Origin: Arachnia rubra
Lineage (GTDB): Bacteria > Actinomycetota > Actinomycetes > Propionibacteriales > Propionibacteriaceae
DNA: 64,000 bases
Direction: 5' to 3'
Assembly: GCF_019973735.1 (NCBI RefSeq)
Contig: NZ_AP024463.1
Location: 62,001-126,000 of the forward strand
Positions 7,708-15,209 of the stretch are shown here, in pieces. Made by a program: the position numbers and the translations under genes. The notes beneath the pieces are model-generated. The model saw only the letters and a program-made list of their open reading frames with translations, did not search any database and was not told the origin of the DNA. How positions within the stretch are numbered: the stretch's first letter is position 1; every line of letters begins with the position of its first letter.

Positions 7708-7737
7708 GTGGAGGATCACTGAAGAGTGATCCTCCAC
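7708..7737 (+). terminator. Perfect 13-bp hairpin between peptide gene and ABC gene
   Basis: The stem at 7708-7720 pairs exactly with 7725-7737 around a GAAG loop, 17 bp after the peptide stop codon. No run of T follows, so it is more likely a partial terminator or an mRNA-stabilising 3' structure than a full terminator. Such a device would let the peptide be made in excess of the transporter, as in many bacteriocin operons. Confidence 0.7.
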
Positions 7738-7757
7738 CTAAACCCGAAAGGGATACC

Positions 7758-8480
7758 ATGGTCTCCAATACGGTATTAGATATCAAAAACGTCTCCTATG
7801 CCTATGATGCAGGAGTTGAGGTTTTGCACGACATCAGCTTCTCCGTCTCGCGTGGAGAAATTGTTGGTCTGCTGGGGCCAAATGGTTCTGGAAAATCAAC
7901 GCTAATAAAACTAATATTCAACCTCCTTCGATTAAAAACCGGGAGCATTAGTGTGAATGGTAGATCGCATAAATCAAAAGCGGGGAGGGCCCAAGGGCAA
8001 TATCTGACCAGCAATGATCACATGCCAGAATTCCTACGCGCTTCAGAGTATCTTCAGCTAACTGCGAGCCTCTATGGTTCATCAGTGGATCTAAAAATGG
8101 CAGAGGATGCATTTAAGGCTTATGGAATATCCGGTAGGGTACGCCATCTTATGGAAGATTATTCTCATGGTATGAGGAAAAAGGTACAGCTGATATCTGC
8201 ATTTCTCATGCGGAGGTCGCTGACCGTGATCGATGAGACGCTGAATGGGATCGATTTAGAAGCTCTTCATTTAGTCGAAAAGGAATTGCTTAGAATGCGT
8301 GGAGAAGGACTCGGCATCTTGTTGTGCTCTCATGATTTCCCCATGCTGGAGAGAATCTCTGACCGAGTAGTTTTTCTAGATTACGGTCATGTAATTACTG
8401 ATGTCTCTGTCGAGAGCCTATCGCAGAATCAGTCTAGTATTTCTGATCTAGTCCTGTCACACCTCGATAGCCGGAGCTAA
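7758..8480 (+). CDS. ABC transporter ATP-binding protein
   Basis: Cytoplasmic ATPase of 240 residues that would energise the adjacent permease. Walker A is G-P-N-G-S-G-K-S-T near residues 40-48. The signature region is Y-S-H-G-M-R-K-K, a variant of the usual L-S-G-G-Q. Walker B ends V-I-D-E-T, with Thr in place of the usual Pro. The switch His is in C-S-H-D-F. It has the size and C-terminal form of ATPases from peptide, immunity and antibiotic exporters. The stop codon overlaps the permease start (TAATG), so the two are coupled. It follows the precursor peptide gene after a strong hairpin. Transport of the peptide or immunity to it is inferred from context. Confidence 0.88.
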   Translation: MVSNTVLDIKNVSYAYDAGVEVLHDISFSVSRGEIVGLLGPNGSGKSTLIKLIFNLLRLKTGSISVNGRSHKSKAGRAQGQYLTSNDHMPEFLRASEYLQLTASLYGSSVDLKMAEDAFKAYGISGRVRHLMEDYSHGMRKKVQLISAFLMRRSLTVIDETLNGIDLEALHLVEKELLRMRGEGLGILLCSHDFPMLERISDRVVFLDYGHVITDVSVESLSQNQSSISDLVLSHLDSRS

Positions 8481-9916
8481 TGGTGATGTTTAATCTTCGT
8501 CGTGTAGGCATTCTAACATGGGTGCTTATACAATACTTCATTCGGCGTATCTTGCATACTGGACCACTGAGGAAGCCTGGTGTCCGAATAATCTTGATGC
8601 TAGCTCTGATCAGTTTTATCGTAGGAGCTGCTGCCATTGCTATGCAATTCATGCTTCCAATTGGGTCTGACTTGCAGATCTGGCAGTATATATATGATAT
8701 CTCTTCTGTTTCTGTCACTATAACTGTGATCTCGATATTTCTTGGAATGAGGCTGTTGATTGATGGATCGCGGGATTTGTTTCAGTTCACCTACCAGCTT
8801 CCAGTGAGCCATAAGGAACGCCGGACAGCGATATTTTGCTTCGAGGCTGCTTGTGTTATCGCAGTTACGCTTGTGCTTCTCGCTGCAATGAGTACGGCTA
8901 CCCTATTTATTCTTGGCGTTTCAGGATTGGCTCTTGCGATGACACCTATAATTACCGCGATACTCGTCTATTTTACGTGTGCAATAGTCTATAATCTAGG
9001 CGATATCCTATTAGGGTGGCTGGGGTTCAAAAGAACGCGCTCGATGCTTCTCCTGCTTACATTATTCACGATTATTCTTTGGATAAATTCACAGACTATG
9101 TCATTTATCATCGGTATATCTCCTCCGGGCGATGATCGATCTTTTATAGGGTTCAATTTGATAGCTTGGATCCTTAATAGTTGTGGTGTATTTTGTTTTG
9201 TCGTCTCATCTGTAGTGCTAATTGCAATTTTTGGATTCCTCGCGTTACTGACTGCGCCGAATTCTCATCCTGTGATTCAGCGTTTTGTGAATACGCCGCA
9301 GCCAAAAAGTATACGAGGGCCATGGAAGGTTCATCTGGCATATGCTATGCGTAACCAACAGCTATGGCTTGCTATCTCGCTAATGATCGCTGTATTTTAT
9401 TATCTTGGCTTTTCTCGTGATATCCACCCACTATGGTCATGTTTAGTTCTTTGTTTTCCTGCCATGTATCAGTATGGCAATACTCGCTGCTTACGGGTGC
9501 TGCATCCTGAGGGCGGAGCTGCACGAATCTGGTTTTTGATGATATCGGCGCAATTCCTTACAGTTGGTGGAATCTTTGCGTTAGGGTCTATAGTTCTGAT
9601 GGCCTGGCAGCCAGTACTTATCATGACAAGTTTTGAGCCGCTGACCGGATTATTAAGTGCTGTCACTTGCTCGGTACTGATAGGAACAGCCTTTCCTTCA
9701 GAGAAGGATAACCCTATCAGCACGCTTTTTGGATGTCTGGTTCTTGGGATCTGCCTTGCCTTCCTCGGGGTCACCGCCGGTTTATTAAGATTTCCAGTGG
9801 ACACAGAAATTCTGCTTGCTGCGATAGCTGTCTTAGCGGCCATCCTCACTGTTTGGTTCATCGATACTAATGAGAAGAGGGAAAGACATGAAGTATCTGA
9901 AACTACTATTGGGTAG
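8480..9916 (+). CDS. Multi-span ABC permease subunit of the peptide locus
   Basis: Integral membrane protein of 478 residues with about ten to twelve hydrophobic segments spread over the whole length, few charged residues, and no recognisable enzymatic motif. The start codon overlaps the stop of the ATPase gene, which marks it as the membrane partner of that ATPase. It resembles ABC-2-like permeases of peptide or immunity exporters in size and layout only; I cannot name the family. The gene is markedly AT-rich, in keeping with the rest of the locus and unlike the flanking high-GC genes. Its 3' end overlaps the next gene by 29 bp. Confidence 0.8.
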   Translation: MVMFNLRRVGILTWVLIQYFIRRILHTGPLRKPGVRIILMLALISFIVGAAAIAMQFMLPIGSDLQIWQYIYDISSVSVTITVISIFLGMRLLIDGSRDLFQFTYQLPVSHKERRTAIFCFEAACVIAVTLVLLAAMSTATLFILGVSGLALAMTPIITAILVYFTCAIVYNLGDILLGWLGFKRTRSMLLLLTLFTIILWINSQTMSFIIGISPPGDDRSFIGFNLIAWILNSCGVFCFVVSSVVLIAIFGFLALLTAPNSHPVIQRFVNTPQPKSIRGPWKVHLAYAMRNQQLWLAISLMIAVFYYLGFSRDIHPLWSCLVLCFPAMYQYGNTRCLRVLHPEGGAARIWFLMISAQFLTVGGIFALGSIVLMAWQPVLIMTSFEPLTGLLSAVTCSVLIGTAFPSEKDNPISTLFGCLVLGICLAFLGVTAGLLRFPVDTEILLAAIAVLAAILTVWFIDTNEKRERHEVSETTIG

Positions 9917-10199
9917 CCTATTTTCTGCGGTGTTATTGACCATGCTCAGTGCAACTGGTTCATTACTGTGGGTCATGGCATCCAACCGTGAAATCGGGAC
10001 TCGGGTGGAAGGGTTCTTTGGAGCCGTTTATTTTCAAACTATTCCGGTAGATGGAAACACATTTACAATGAATGTCGGGATTGCGTCAGCTTGGCCGCTT
10101 CTGATTGCGGTTTTGGTGCTTACGGCATTTCTTTTCCTGTTCCTGTTGATTTTATCTTTCCTTAAATCATACCGCGCCTCTTTGTTCGATGACAAATGA
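9888..10199 (+). CDS. Small two-span membrane protein of the peptide locus
   Basis: This 103-residue protein has two hydrophobic helices, near residues 5-30 and 63-90. Between them is a polar, probably extracytoplasmic segment of about 30 residues with the run V-D-G-N-T-F-T-M-N-V. An upstream in-frame ATG exists, but the start at 9888 has a GAGGGA site at the right distance and begins with M-K-Y-L-K. The gene overlaps the permease gene at its start and the protease gene at its stop (ATGA), so translation is coupled throughout. No family is recognised. An immunity protein or a third transporter component is plausible. Confidence 0.7.
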   Translation: MKYLKLLLGSLFSAVLLTMLSATGSLLWVMASNREIGTRVEGFFGAVYFQTIPVDGNTFTMNVGIASAWPLLIAVLVLTAFLFLFLLILSFLKSYRASLFDDK

Positions 10200-10708
10200 A
10201 CTTATATAGAAAAATCATCGCAGCTGTTGCAAAGGCTGGTTCCCCTTTGCTGGTTTGTTCAGGACTATTCTGGATTGGTGCTGTGGTTGGTCAGCTGGTT
10301 TATGGAGCCAGCTGGCTGTTTACCCTTGCCTGGCGCATATCCTTGGTATTAGTTGGGTGCTTTTGGGGTTCCTTTCTCTTGCATGAACTGGCGCATGCTT
10401 TGGTGATCTGTCATATTCCCGCTGTTAAAGGTGTAGTGGTAGAACAGAATATGCTAAGGGTCTCGTTGAGACCTGAAGGAGCACTAGCATTGAGAGAAGC
10501 TGTCATCATAAGTATTTCAGGACCGGGCATACCAGTGCTTATCGGGTTGTTGCTAATTATTTTTAAGGTTCCGATTATATTATGCGGGATATTTATTAGT
10601 CACTTGATATTTCTTTTGCCTTGTTTTGGTGATGGGAAAGCATTAGTCATGGCTTGTCGTCAGAGCTATAGATTTTGCAGAGAATGTAGAGATTCTAACG
10701 ATAAATAG
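10196..10708 (+). CDS. M50-like (site-2 protease type) membrane metalloprotease
   Basis: This 170-residue membrane protein has about four hydrophobic segments. H-E-L-A-H at residues 63-67 is the zinc-binding HExxH motif inside a helix. S-G-P at 108-110 corresponds to the conserved A/S-G-P of M50 proteases, and L-P-C-F-G-D-G at 141-147 corresponds to the second motif, L-x-P-x-x-x-D-G, that supplies the third zinc ligand. It is short compared with full site-2 proteases and lacks a PDZ domain, so it is a minimal form. Within this operon its most likely job is to cut the single-span precursor peptide in or near its membrane helix before export. The four-base overlap with the previous gene indicates coupled translation. 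Confidence 0.75.
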   Translation: MNLYRKIIAAVAKAGSPLLVCSGLFWIGAVVGQLVYGASWLFTLAWRISLVLVGCFWGSFLLHELAHALVICHIPAVKGVVVEQNMLRVSLRPEGALALREAVIISISGPGIPVLIGLLLIIFKVPIILCGIFISHLIFLLPCFGDGKALVMACRQSYRFCRECRDSNDK

Positions 10709-10834
10709 AGGTTTATTCATGGGTGGATGACAGCACAGCAAAATACCTTATCAAGGCCAGGAAGATTATTCAGCAATGCCGCTAAGCCCCTGGCGAACCA
10801 CGGTTGACAAGGGAAATGTCGTGGCGGGAATAAT

Positions 10835-12260
10835 GGCTCATCGCAAACGAGGGTGTAGGTGGTTCCTGAAGCCGCCGGTCTCAAGCAGCGACCGGGCGAT
10901 GTAGTTCGTCAGGTTCCGGAACCCCAAGGCCGATCCGCGGAGGTGCTCGAGGCGGCCGTTGATTGCCTCCGTGGGGCCGTTGCTGGTGCCGGGGCGGTCG
11001 AAGAACGCGAGGATGTCGGCGGCGCGCTGCTTCAGGGTGCGGCCGAGGCGGCGCAGCTCGACGAGCAGGGTCGGGACACTAGTGGTCAGCGAGTCGATGA
11101 CGGACTGCATGAGGAACTTTCCGAGTTTGCGGTCGGGTTCCCGGTAGGCGGTGACCATCCGCTGGTAGATGCCCCAGGTCGCCTCGACCTCGACATGCTG
11201 CTCGTCGGCGAACAGTGCTTTCAGTCGTGTCTGCTGCTTCTCGGTGAGCAGGCCGGCGCCGGTGTGGAGGGTGCGGCGGGCCTTGTATAGCGGATCGTCC
11301 TTCCGGCCCCGCCGCCCGAATACGTCGCGCTGGATCCGGCGACGGCACTGGTCCAGCGCGTCGCCGGCAAGACGGACGACGTGGAATGGATCTATCACCG
11401 TCACCGCGTCGGGCAGCTCCTCGCTGGCGGCGGTCTTGAACCCGGTGAACCCGTCCATCGCGACGACCTCGACCCCGTCCCGCCAACCTTGGACTCGGGC
11501 GGCGAGCCAGGTCTTGAATACGCTCTTGGAGCGCCCCTCGACCATGTCCAGCAGCCGCGAGGGGCCCGTCTTCTCACGCACCGGGGTGAGGTCGATGATG
11601 ACGGTGACGTACTTGTCCCCGGACCTCGTGTGGCGCCAGACGTGCTCGTCGACGCCGAGCACCCGAACCCCGTCGAACCGGCCGGGGTCATCGATGAGCA
11701 CGCGGCGTCCCTCGGCGAGGACCGCATCATTGGCCGTGTGCCAGGACACCCCCAGCCCTGCGGCGACCCGGGACACAGTGAGGTGGTCGATCACGATCCC
11801 TTCCAGCGCCCACCGCATCCCGCGACGAGACAGCTTCGCCCGCTCCGCCGCCGCAGCGGTGAGGTCCTCGCGCCAGGAGCGCCCGCACCCAGAGCACTTG
11901 TATCGGCGGACGCGGACCAGCAGCATGGTCGGGCGGTGCCCGAACGGCTCATGCGCGAGCTGTCGCGTGTCCGTCCCGCGGGAGAGCGCCCTGCTGCCGC
12001 AGCCCCGGCACCACGGATCTGGTTCAGCGACCCGACACTCGATCACCGCCCGATCCGGGGCCAGCCGCTGGCCGACGGCCACGAGGCCGAGCTCGTCGAG
12101 GCGGCAGAACACAGTCAGGTCAGGGGTCACGAAGGTAGCGTGGAGCACGTCGAGGTCTTCCAACAGATGGTCAGTGTGAGAACTTCCATCATCGGAAGGC
12201 CTCGACCCTCATCCCAGCACCGACGCGCTCAGCCAGCTACCCGCTCATCTGCGAAGAGCC
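10835..12260. mobile_element. ISL3-family insertion sequence with 8-bp target duplication
   Basis: The element is 1,426 bp. The ends form imperfect inverted repeats of about 24 bp: GGCTCATCGCAAACGAGGGT at the left and GGCTCTTCGCAGATGAGCGG at the right, read inward. The flanking octamer GGAATAAT is present at both 10827-10834 and 12261-12268, an exact 8-bp duplication as expected for ISL3. It carries one transposase gene and looks intact. It landed in AT-rich DNA between the protease gene and the response regulator gene. Confidence 0.93.
10838..12163 (-). CDS. ISL3-family transposase
   Basis: This 441-residue transposase is full length for ISL3. The N-terminal zinc-finger region has C-R-G-C-G and C-S-G-C-G-R-S-W-R-E. 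A helix-turn-helix region follows around V-S-R-V-A-A-G-L-G-V-S-W. The DDE catalytic domain shows G-V-D-E-H-V-W-R and A-M-D-G-F-T-G-F, then V-I-D-P-F-H-V-V-R. The C-terminal S-N-G-P-T-E-A-I-N-G-R block, with the last acidic residue, is present, as is G-F-R-N. No frameshift or stop is seen, and the gene lies inside well-formed ends, so the element may be active. Confidence 0.95.
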   Translation of the reverse strand: MEDLDVLHATFVTPDLTVFCRLDELGLVAVGQRLAPDRAVIECRVAEPDPWCRGCGSRALSRGTDTRQLAHEPFGHRPTMLLVRVRRYKCSGCGRSWREDLTAAAAERAKLSRRGMRWALEGIVIDHLTVSRVAAGLGVSWHTANDAVLAEGRRVLIDDPGRFDGVRVLGVDEHVWRHTRSGDKYVTVIIDLTPVREKTGPSRLLDMVEGRSKSVFKTWLAARVQGWRDGVEVVAMDGFTGFKTAASEELPDAVTVIDPFHVVRLAGDALDQCRRRIQRDVFGRRGRKDDPLYKARRTLHTGAGLLTEKQQTRLKALFADEQHVEVEATWGIYQRMVTAYREPDRKLGKFLMQSVIDSLTTSVPTLLVELRRLGRTLKQRAADILAFFDRPGTSNGPTEAINGRLEHLRGSALGFRNLTNYIARSLLETGGFRNHLHPRLR

Positions 12261-12366
12261 GGAATAATTCCTGAATAATCCTCCAGGGAAACATTTAGAT
12301 TTTGTTAAATGCGAGCTATGACAGTGGTGTTTTTGAACGGAAACCCCTCGCGATTGACCCTTTCGT

Positions 12367-13038
12367 CTACTGTTGCAGATTTGAGGGATCATGTAACCCC
12401 CATTTGTGTGCTTGTGCGGCAAGTGAGGTCCGGTTAGTGAGGCCGAAACGCTTTAGTAGCTTACTTACATAGTTTTTGACTGTGTTGGTTGATAGGCATA
12501 TAGTTGTGGCAATCTCATAATTGCTTAATCCTCGGCTAACTAAAATTATTAATTCCCGTTCGGTGTCCGATAGTTCTGGCAAGGGAGATCGATGGGAGCT
12601 CCACTGCTTTAATACCAGGGTGGCCAGTTTCGGCGAAATTAGTGCATCGTTATTGTGGGTGCTTCTAATCCCATGTGAGATGAGGCTTAAGCTGTCTGAT
12701 TTCAAAAGAAAACCGGCTGCTCCTGCAGTTATGGTTTCGTCCATAAGTTGAAGGTCTCCTATGGAAGAGAGTGCTAAAACTCTGCTTATTACTGGAGGGC
12801 GGGTTAGCATTTTCGTTAATTCGATACCATTTATTTTTGGTGATTGCATATCTATCACTACGACGTCGGGATGCAGCTTGCGAACTAAGGGGAGCGCCTT
12901 CTTGGCCTCTGACGTGATTCCGACTAGATTGATGTCTGGGATCTGTGAGAGATGCCCCTTAATTGCATGCTGGGCGTATGAGTCTGCCTCAATGAGGACA
13001 GTGCTTATGGATGAGCCCTCCGAGTTCTTCAGTTTCAT
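12367..13038 (-). CDS. NarL/LuxR-type response regulator
   Basis: Two-component response regulator of 223 residues. The receiver domain (about residues 12-130) has the phosphoacceptor Asp63 in V-V-V-I-D-M-Q-S-P-K-I-N-G and the conserved Lys in F-L-L-K-S-D. The C-terminal LuxR-type helix-turn-helix begins at L-S-D-T-E-R-E-L-I and includes G-L-S-N-Y-E-I-A and the recognition helix around L-S-T-N-T-V-K-N-Y-V-S. The gene is AT-rich, like the peptide operon. Before the ISL3 element inserted, its 3' end faced the 3' end of that operon. No kinase gene adjoins it; the only histidine kinase in the window is at 18564-20882. No clear ribosome site precedes the ATG. Confidence 0.9.
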   Translation of the reverse strand: MKLKNSEGSSISTVLIEADSYAQHAIKGHLSQIPDINLVGITSEAKKALPLVRKLHPDVVVIDMQSPKINGIELTKMLTRPPVISRVLALSSIGDLQLMDETITAGAAGFLLKSDSLSLISHGIRSTHNNDALISPKLATLVLKQWSSHRSPLPELSDTERELIILVSRGLSNYEIATTICLSTNTVKNYVSKLLKRFGLTNRTSLAAQAHKWGLHDPSNLQQ

Positions 13039-13105
13039 TGGGGTAGTCTATGCTACTTTGGCCTGCTAGTCTCCCATTTTGGGAATAAGCATCATAGTTG
13101 AAGGC

Positions 13106-14173
13106 GGTGTCAAGTGGTGGAAGCAACGAGTAGTTTCTGGAAGGCTTCTCGTGGGGTGAGGTAGCCGAGGGTGGCTCGGGGGCGTTCGTTCAGTTCTTCG
13201 GCGATGGCTGTGAGATAGGGCTGGTGTTGGGGGATGGGAGTGCCTTTGGGTAGGTAGTCACGGATGAGTCGGTTGGTGTTCTCATTGCTGCCGCGTTCCC
13301 AGGGAGAGTGGGGATGGGCGAAGTACACCGGCATCTGGGTGGCCATGGTGAACGCGGCGTGCCGGGCCATCTCAGAGCCCTGATCCCAGGTCAGGGTGCC
13401 CTTCATCAATTCGGGCAGCCCAGTGATGTGGTCGATCAGGGCGTCACACACCCCGTCTGCGTTCTTGCCCTTCGGCAGGGCGAGGATCGTGACGAACCGG
13501 GTGGTTCGTTCGACGAGGGTGATCGCGGCTGTTCTGCCGTAGGCGCCGATGATCAAGTCTCCTTCCCAATGACCGGGAACCTTCCGTCCTGTAACCTCCT
13601 GAGGCCGCTGATCGATACTGACCATTCCCACAATCGGGGATTTCCGCTCACCCAAACGACGCCGGGACTGACGGCTAGTGCGTTTCGACCCGAGCATGAC
13701 ACCGTGCTCCCGCAGCGTCTTCTTCGGCATCGCATAAATCCAGGTGTAGATCGCTTCATGAGACACGCTCGCTCCTTGGGCCGTGGGGGAACCCTGACAC
13801 GGTTCAAGCCTGTCACCCCCAGCCTCAGCACGTAATCTTCCCGCGATCTGACGTGGTGTACGAGACCTCCGAAGATCAGCAATCACCCGCTGCTTCAACA
13901 CCAGATCAGCATCAATCTTGCGGAGCTTGGGCCGGGCACGCCGCCGCTGCGCAGCTACATCAGCAGCCACACACTTGTACCCCGTCTCACCCTGATTCCG
14001 GGCCACTTCCCGCGAAACCACCGACACATCCCTACCAATCCGCCGAGCAATCTCACGTAACCCACACCCCTCCGCCAAACCCCTCGCGATCCCAGCCCGA
14101 TCCGTCACCGTCAACAACCGCCGCACCAACAACCCCTCCTTAACAAGCACTGTTGCTACGACCCTATGACACC
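13106..14173. mobile_element. IS30-family insertion sequence
   Basis: The element is about 1,068 bp. Its ends are imperfect inverted repeats of about 22 bp: GGTGTCAAGTGGTGGAAGCA at the left and GGTGTCATAGGGTCGTAGCA at the right, read inward. One intact transposase gene fills it. I cannot identify a target duplication; IS30 makes only 2-3 bp. The right end lies 44 bp from the right copy of the 157-bp repeat. Confidence 0.8.
13110..14126 (-). CDS. IS30-family transposase
   Basis: DDE transposase of about 338 residues. The N-terminal helix-turn-helix is visible in G-L-R-E-I-A-R-R-I-G-R-D-V-S-V-V-S-R-E-V. The catalytic part has G-H-W-E-G-D-L-I-I-G with the first Asp, W-D-Q-G-S-E-M with the second, and S-P-W-E-R-G-S-N-E-N-T-N with the Glu, the classic IS30 block. 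It ends L-T-P-R-E-A-F. The frame is open much farther upstream, into the 157-bp repeat, but I place the start at the GTG at 14126 because an AAGGAGG site sits 8 bp before it and the start then falls inside the inverted repeats. Confidence 0.9.
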   Translation of the reverse strand: MRRLLTVTDRAGIARGLAEGCGLREIARRIGRDVSVVSREVARNQGETGYKCVAADVAAQRRRARPKLRKIDADLVLKQRVIADLRRSRTPRQIAGRLRAEAGGDRLEPCQGSPTAQGASVSHEAIYTWIYAMPKKTLREHGVMLGSKRTSRQSRRRLGERKSPIVGMVSIDQRPQEVTGRKVPGHWEGDLIIGAYGRTAAITLVERTTRFVTILALPKGKNADGVCDALIDHITGLPELMKGTLTWDQGSEMARHAAFTMATQMPVYFAHPHSPWERGSNENTNRLIRDYLPKGTPIPQHQPYLTAIAEELNERPRATLGYLTPREAFQKLLVASTT

Positions 14174-14217
14174 ACCGAATGGCTAGTCTGCGAGATGCTT
14201 CGAGAATCATCTCTGGG

Positions 14218-14374
14218 CGGCGCGTCGTGGCGCTTCCCACATCACCGATCGCGTGTGGTCCGTTGCTGACGGCGTGGTAGCCGGTTTTGCTGGCCTTAAC
14301 CCCGGATCGCTGGCCTTGTTCACGTTTGCCTGTGCTGTGACGCCAGCAAACAGCAACAAGGCCAGCAAAACCGC
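14218..14374. repeat. 157-bp direct repeat, right copy
   Basis: This is identical to 6170-6326 over all 157 bp, at an offset of 8,048 bp. It lies directly after the stop codon of the minus-strand oxidoreductase gene (14399) and 44 bp from the end of the IS30 element. Like the left copy it can form alternative hairpins from GCTGGCCTT arms. Recombination between the copies would remove the peptide locus, both insertion sequences and the response regulator. Confidence 0.85.
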
Positions 14375-14398
14375 CGTCTTCGGGATGGTCCAGGCGGA

Positions 14399-15130
14399 TC
14401 AGTGGGTTTTCAGCCATTCGGCCAGGGTCGGGCCCGCGACTGGGACGGTGTCGTCGGGGACGAGTGCGCCCTGCCTGAAAGCTTTTCCGTAGCCCGTCGG
14501 GATTGCCAGCGGGATGGGAATGATTCCCGGGTGGGGGATTTGCTTGGTTAGCTCCCATAGCGTCATCACCTCCGGCCCGGCGACCTCGCGCAGCTGGCTC
14601 GGCTCACCTGCGGCGGTGTCGGCGATGACCGCGGCGACGGCGTCGAGCGCGATGGGCTGCGTCCGCATTGACGGCACGATCGCGAACGGCCCGAACTTCA
14701 TCCTCTGCAGCGTCTGCCCGGCGAAATCGAACCATTGCGTCGACCGCACGATGGTGAGCCGCTCGCTCTCAGCACGGGCGACACGCTCTTGGGCGACCTT
14801 GCCGGCGAAGTATCCGTAGCCCTGCACCTGAGGGAGGTCGCAGTTCACGATCGACAACAGGATGTGATGGGCGCCAAGCGCGTTGGAGGCGGCGGCGAGT
14901 CTGCTGGTCGCGAGGGTGAAGAAATCGGTGGCCACCCGCTGGCTCGTGGTGAAATGCGCGGCTGCGTCGATGATCACCTCGGCGTCCGGGAATGCTGTGC
15001 GGGCGTCGTCGTGGAGCACGTCGAACCCTGTGGAGCGCGAGAACAGGCCCGCCTCCAGGCCTCGCGCCTGGCATGCGCGCTGGATCGCCTGCCCTGAGAT
15101 GCCTCCGCCCACGATCGCTATCTTCGTCAT
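14399..15130 (-). CDS. NAD(P)-binding atypical SDR / NmrA-like oxidoreductase
   Basis: This 243-residue protein begins with a Rossmann strand and the glycine motif V-G-G-G-I-S-G near residues 6-12. V-I-I-D-A-A-A follows, then Y-G-Y-F-A-G-K, which corresponds to the Y-x-x-x-K pair of SDR enzymes, and V-R-S-T-Q-W-F-D-F. This pattern is typical of the NmrA-like/atypical SDR group, whose members bind NAD(P) and act as reductases or redox sensors. The ATG at 15130 was chosen over the GTG at 15139 because AAAGG lies 8 bp before it. It is divergent from a TetR regulator gene, with a palindrome between them, and is probably repressed by that regulator. Confidence 0.82.
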   Translation of the reverse strand: MTKIAIVGGGISGQAIQRACQARGLEAGLFSRSTGFDVLHDDARTAFPDAEVIIDAAAHFTTSQRVATDFFTLATSRLAAASNALGAHHILLSIVNCDLPQVQGYGYFAGKVAQERVARAESERLTIVRSTQWFDFAGQTLQRMKFGPFAIVPSMRTQPIALDAVAAVIADTAAGEPSQLREVAGPEVMTLWELTKQIPHPGIIPIPLAIPTGYGKAFRQGALVPDDTVPVAGPTLAEWLKTH

Positions 15131-15152
15131 ATCGTTCACCTTTCAACTCGTT

Positions 15153-15168
15153 CTCTACTATCGTAGAG
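15153..15168. promoter_or_regulatory. Palindromic operator in the SDR/TetR divergent region
   Basis: CTCTACTATCGTAGAG is a perfect 6+6 bp inverted repeat with a 4-bp spacer. It lies in the 79-bp gap between the divergent oxidoreductase and TetR genes, and is the natural candidate for the TetR binding site. Confidence 0.6.
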
Positions 15169-15209
15169 GCGGTAGTGTGCGGGGACAAGAACAGATGCGG
15201 AGGGGATCA

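Noticed and set aside
14127..14558. N-terminal extension of the IS30 transposase frame through the 157-bp repeat
   Set aside because: The extension lies outside the element's inverted repeats, and a better GTG start with AAGGAGG exists inside.
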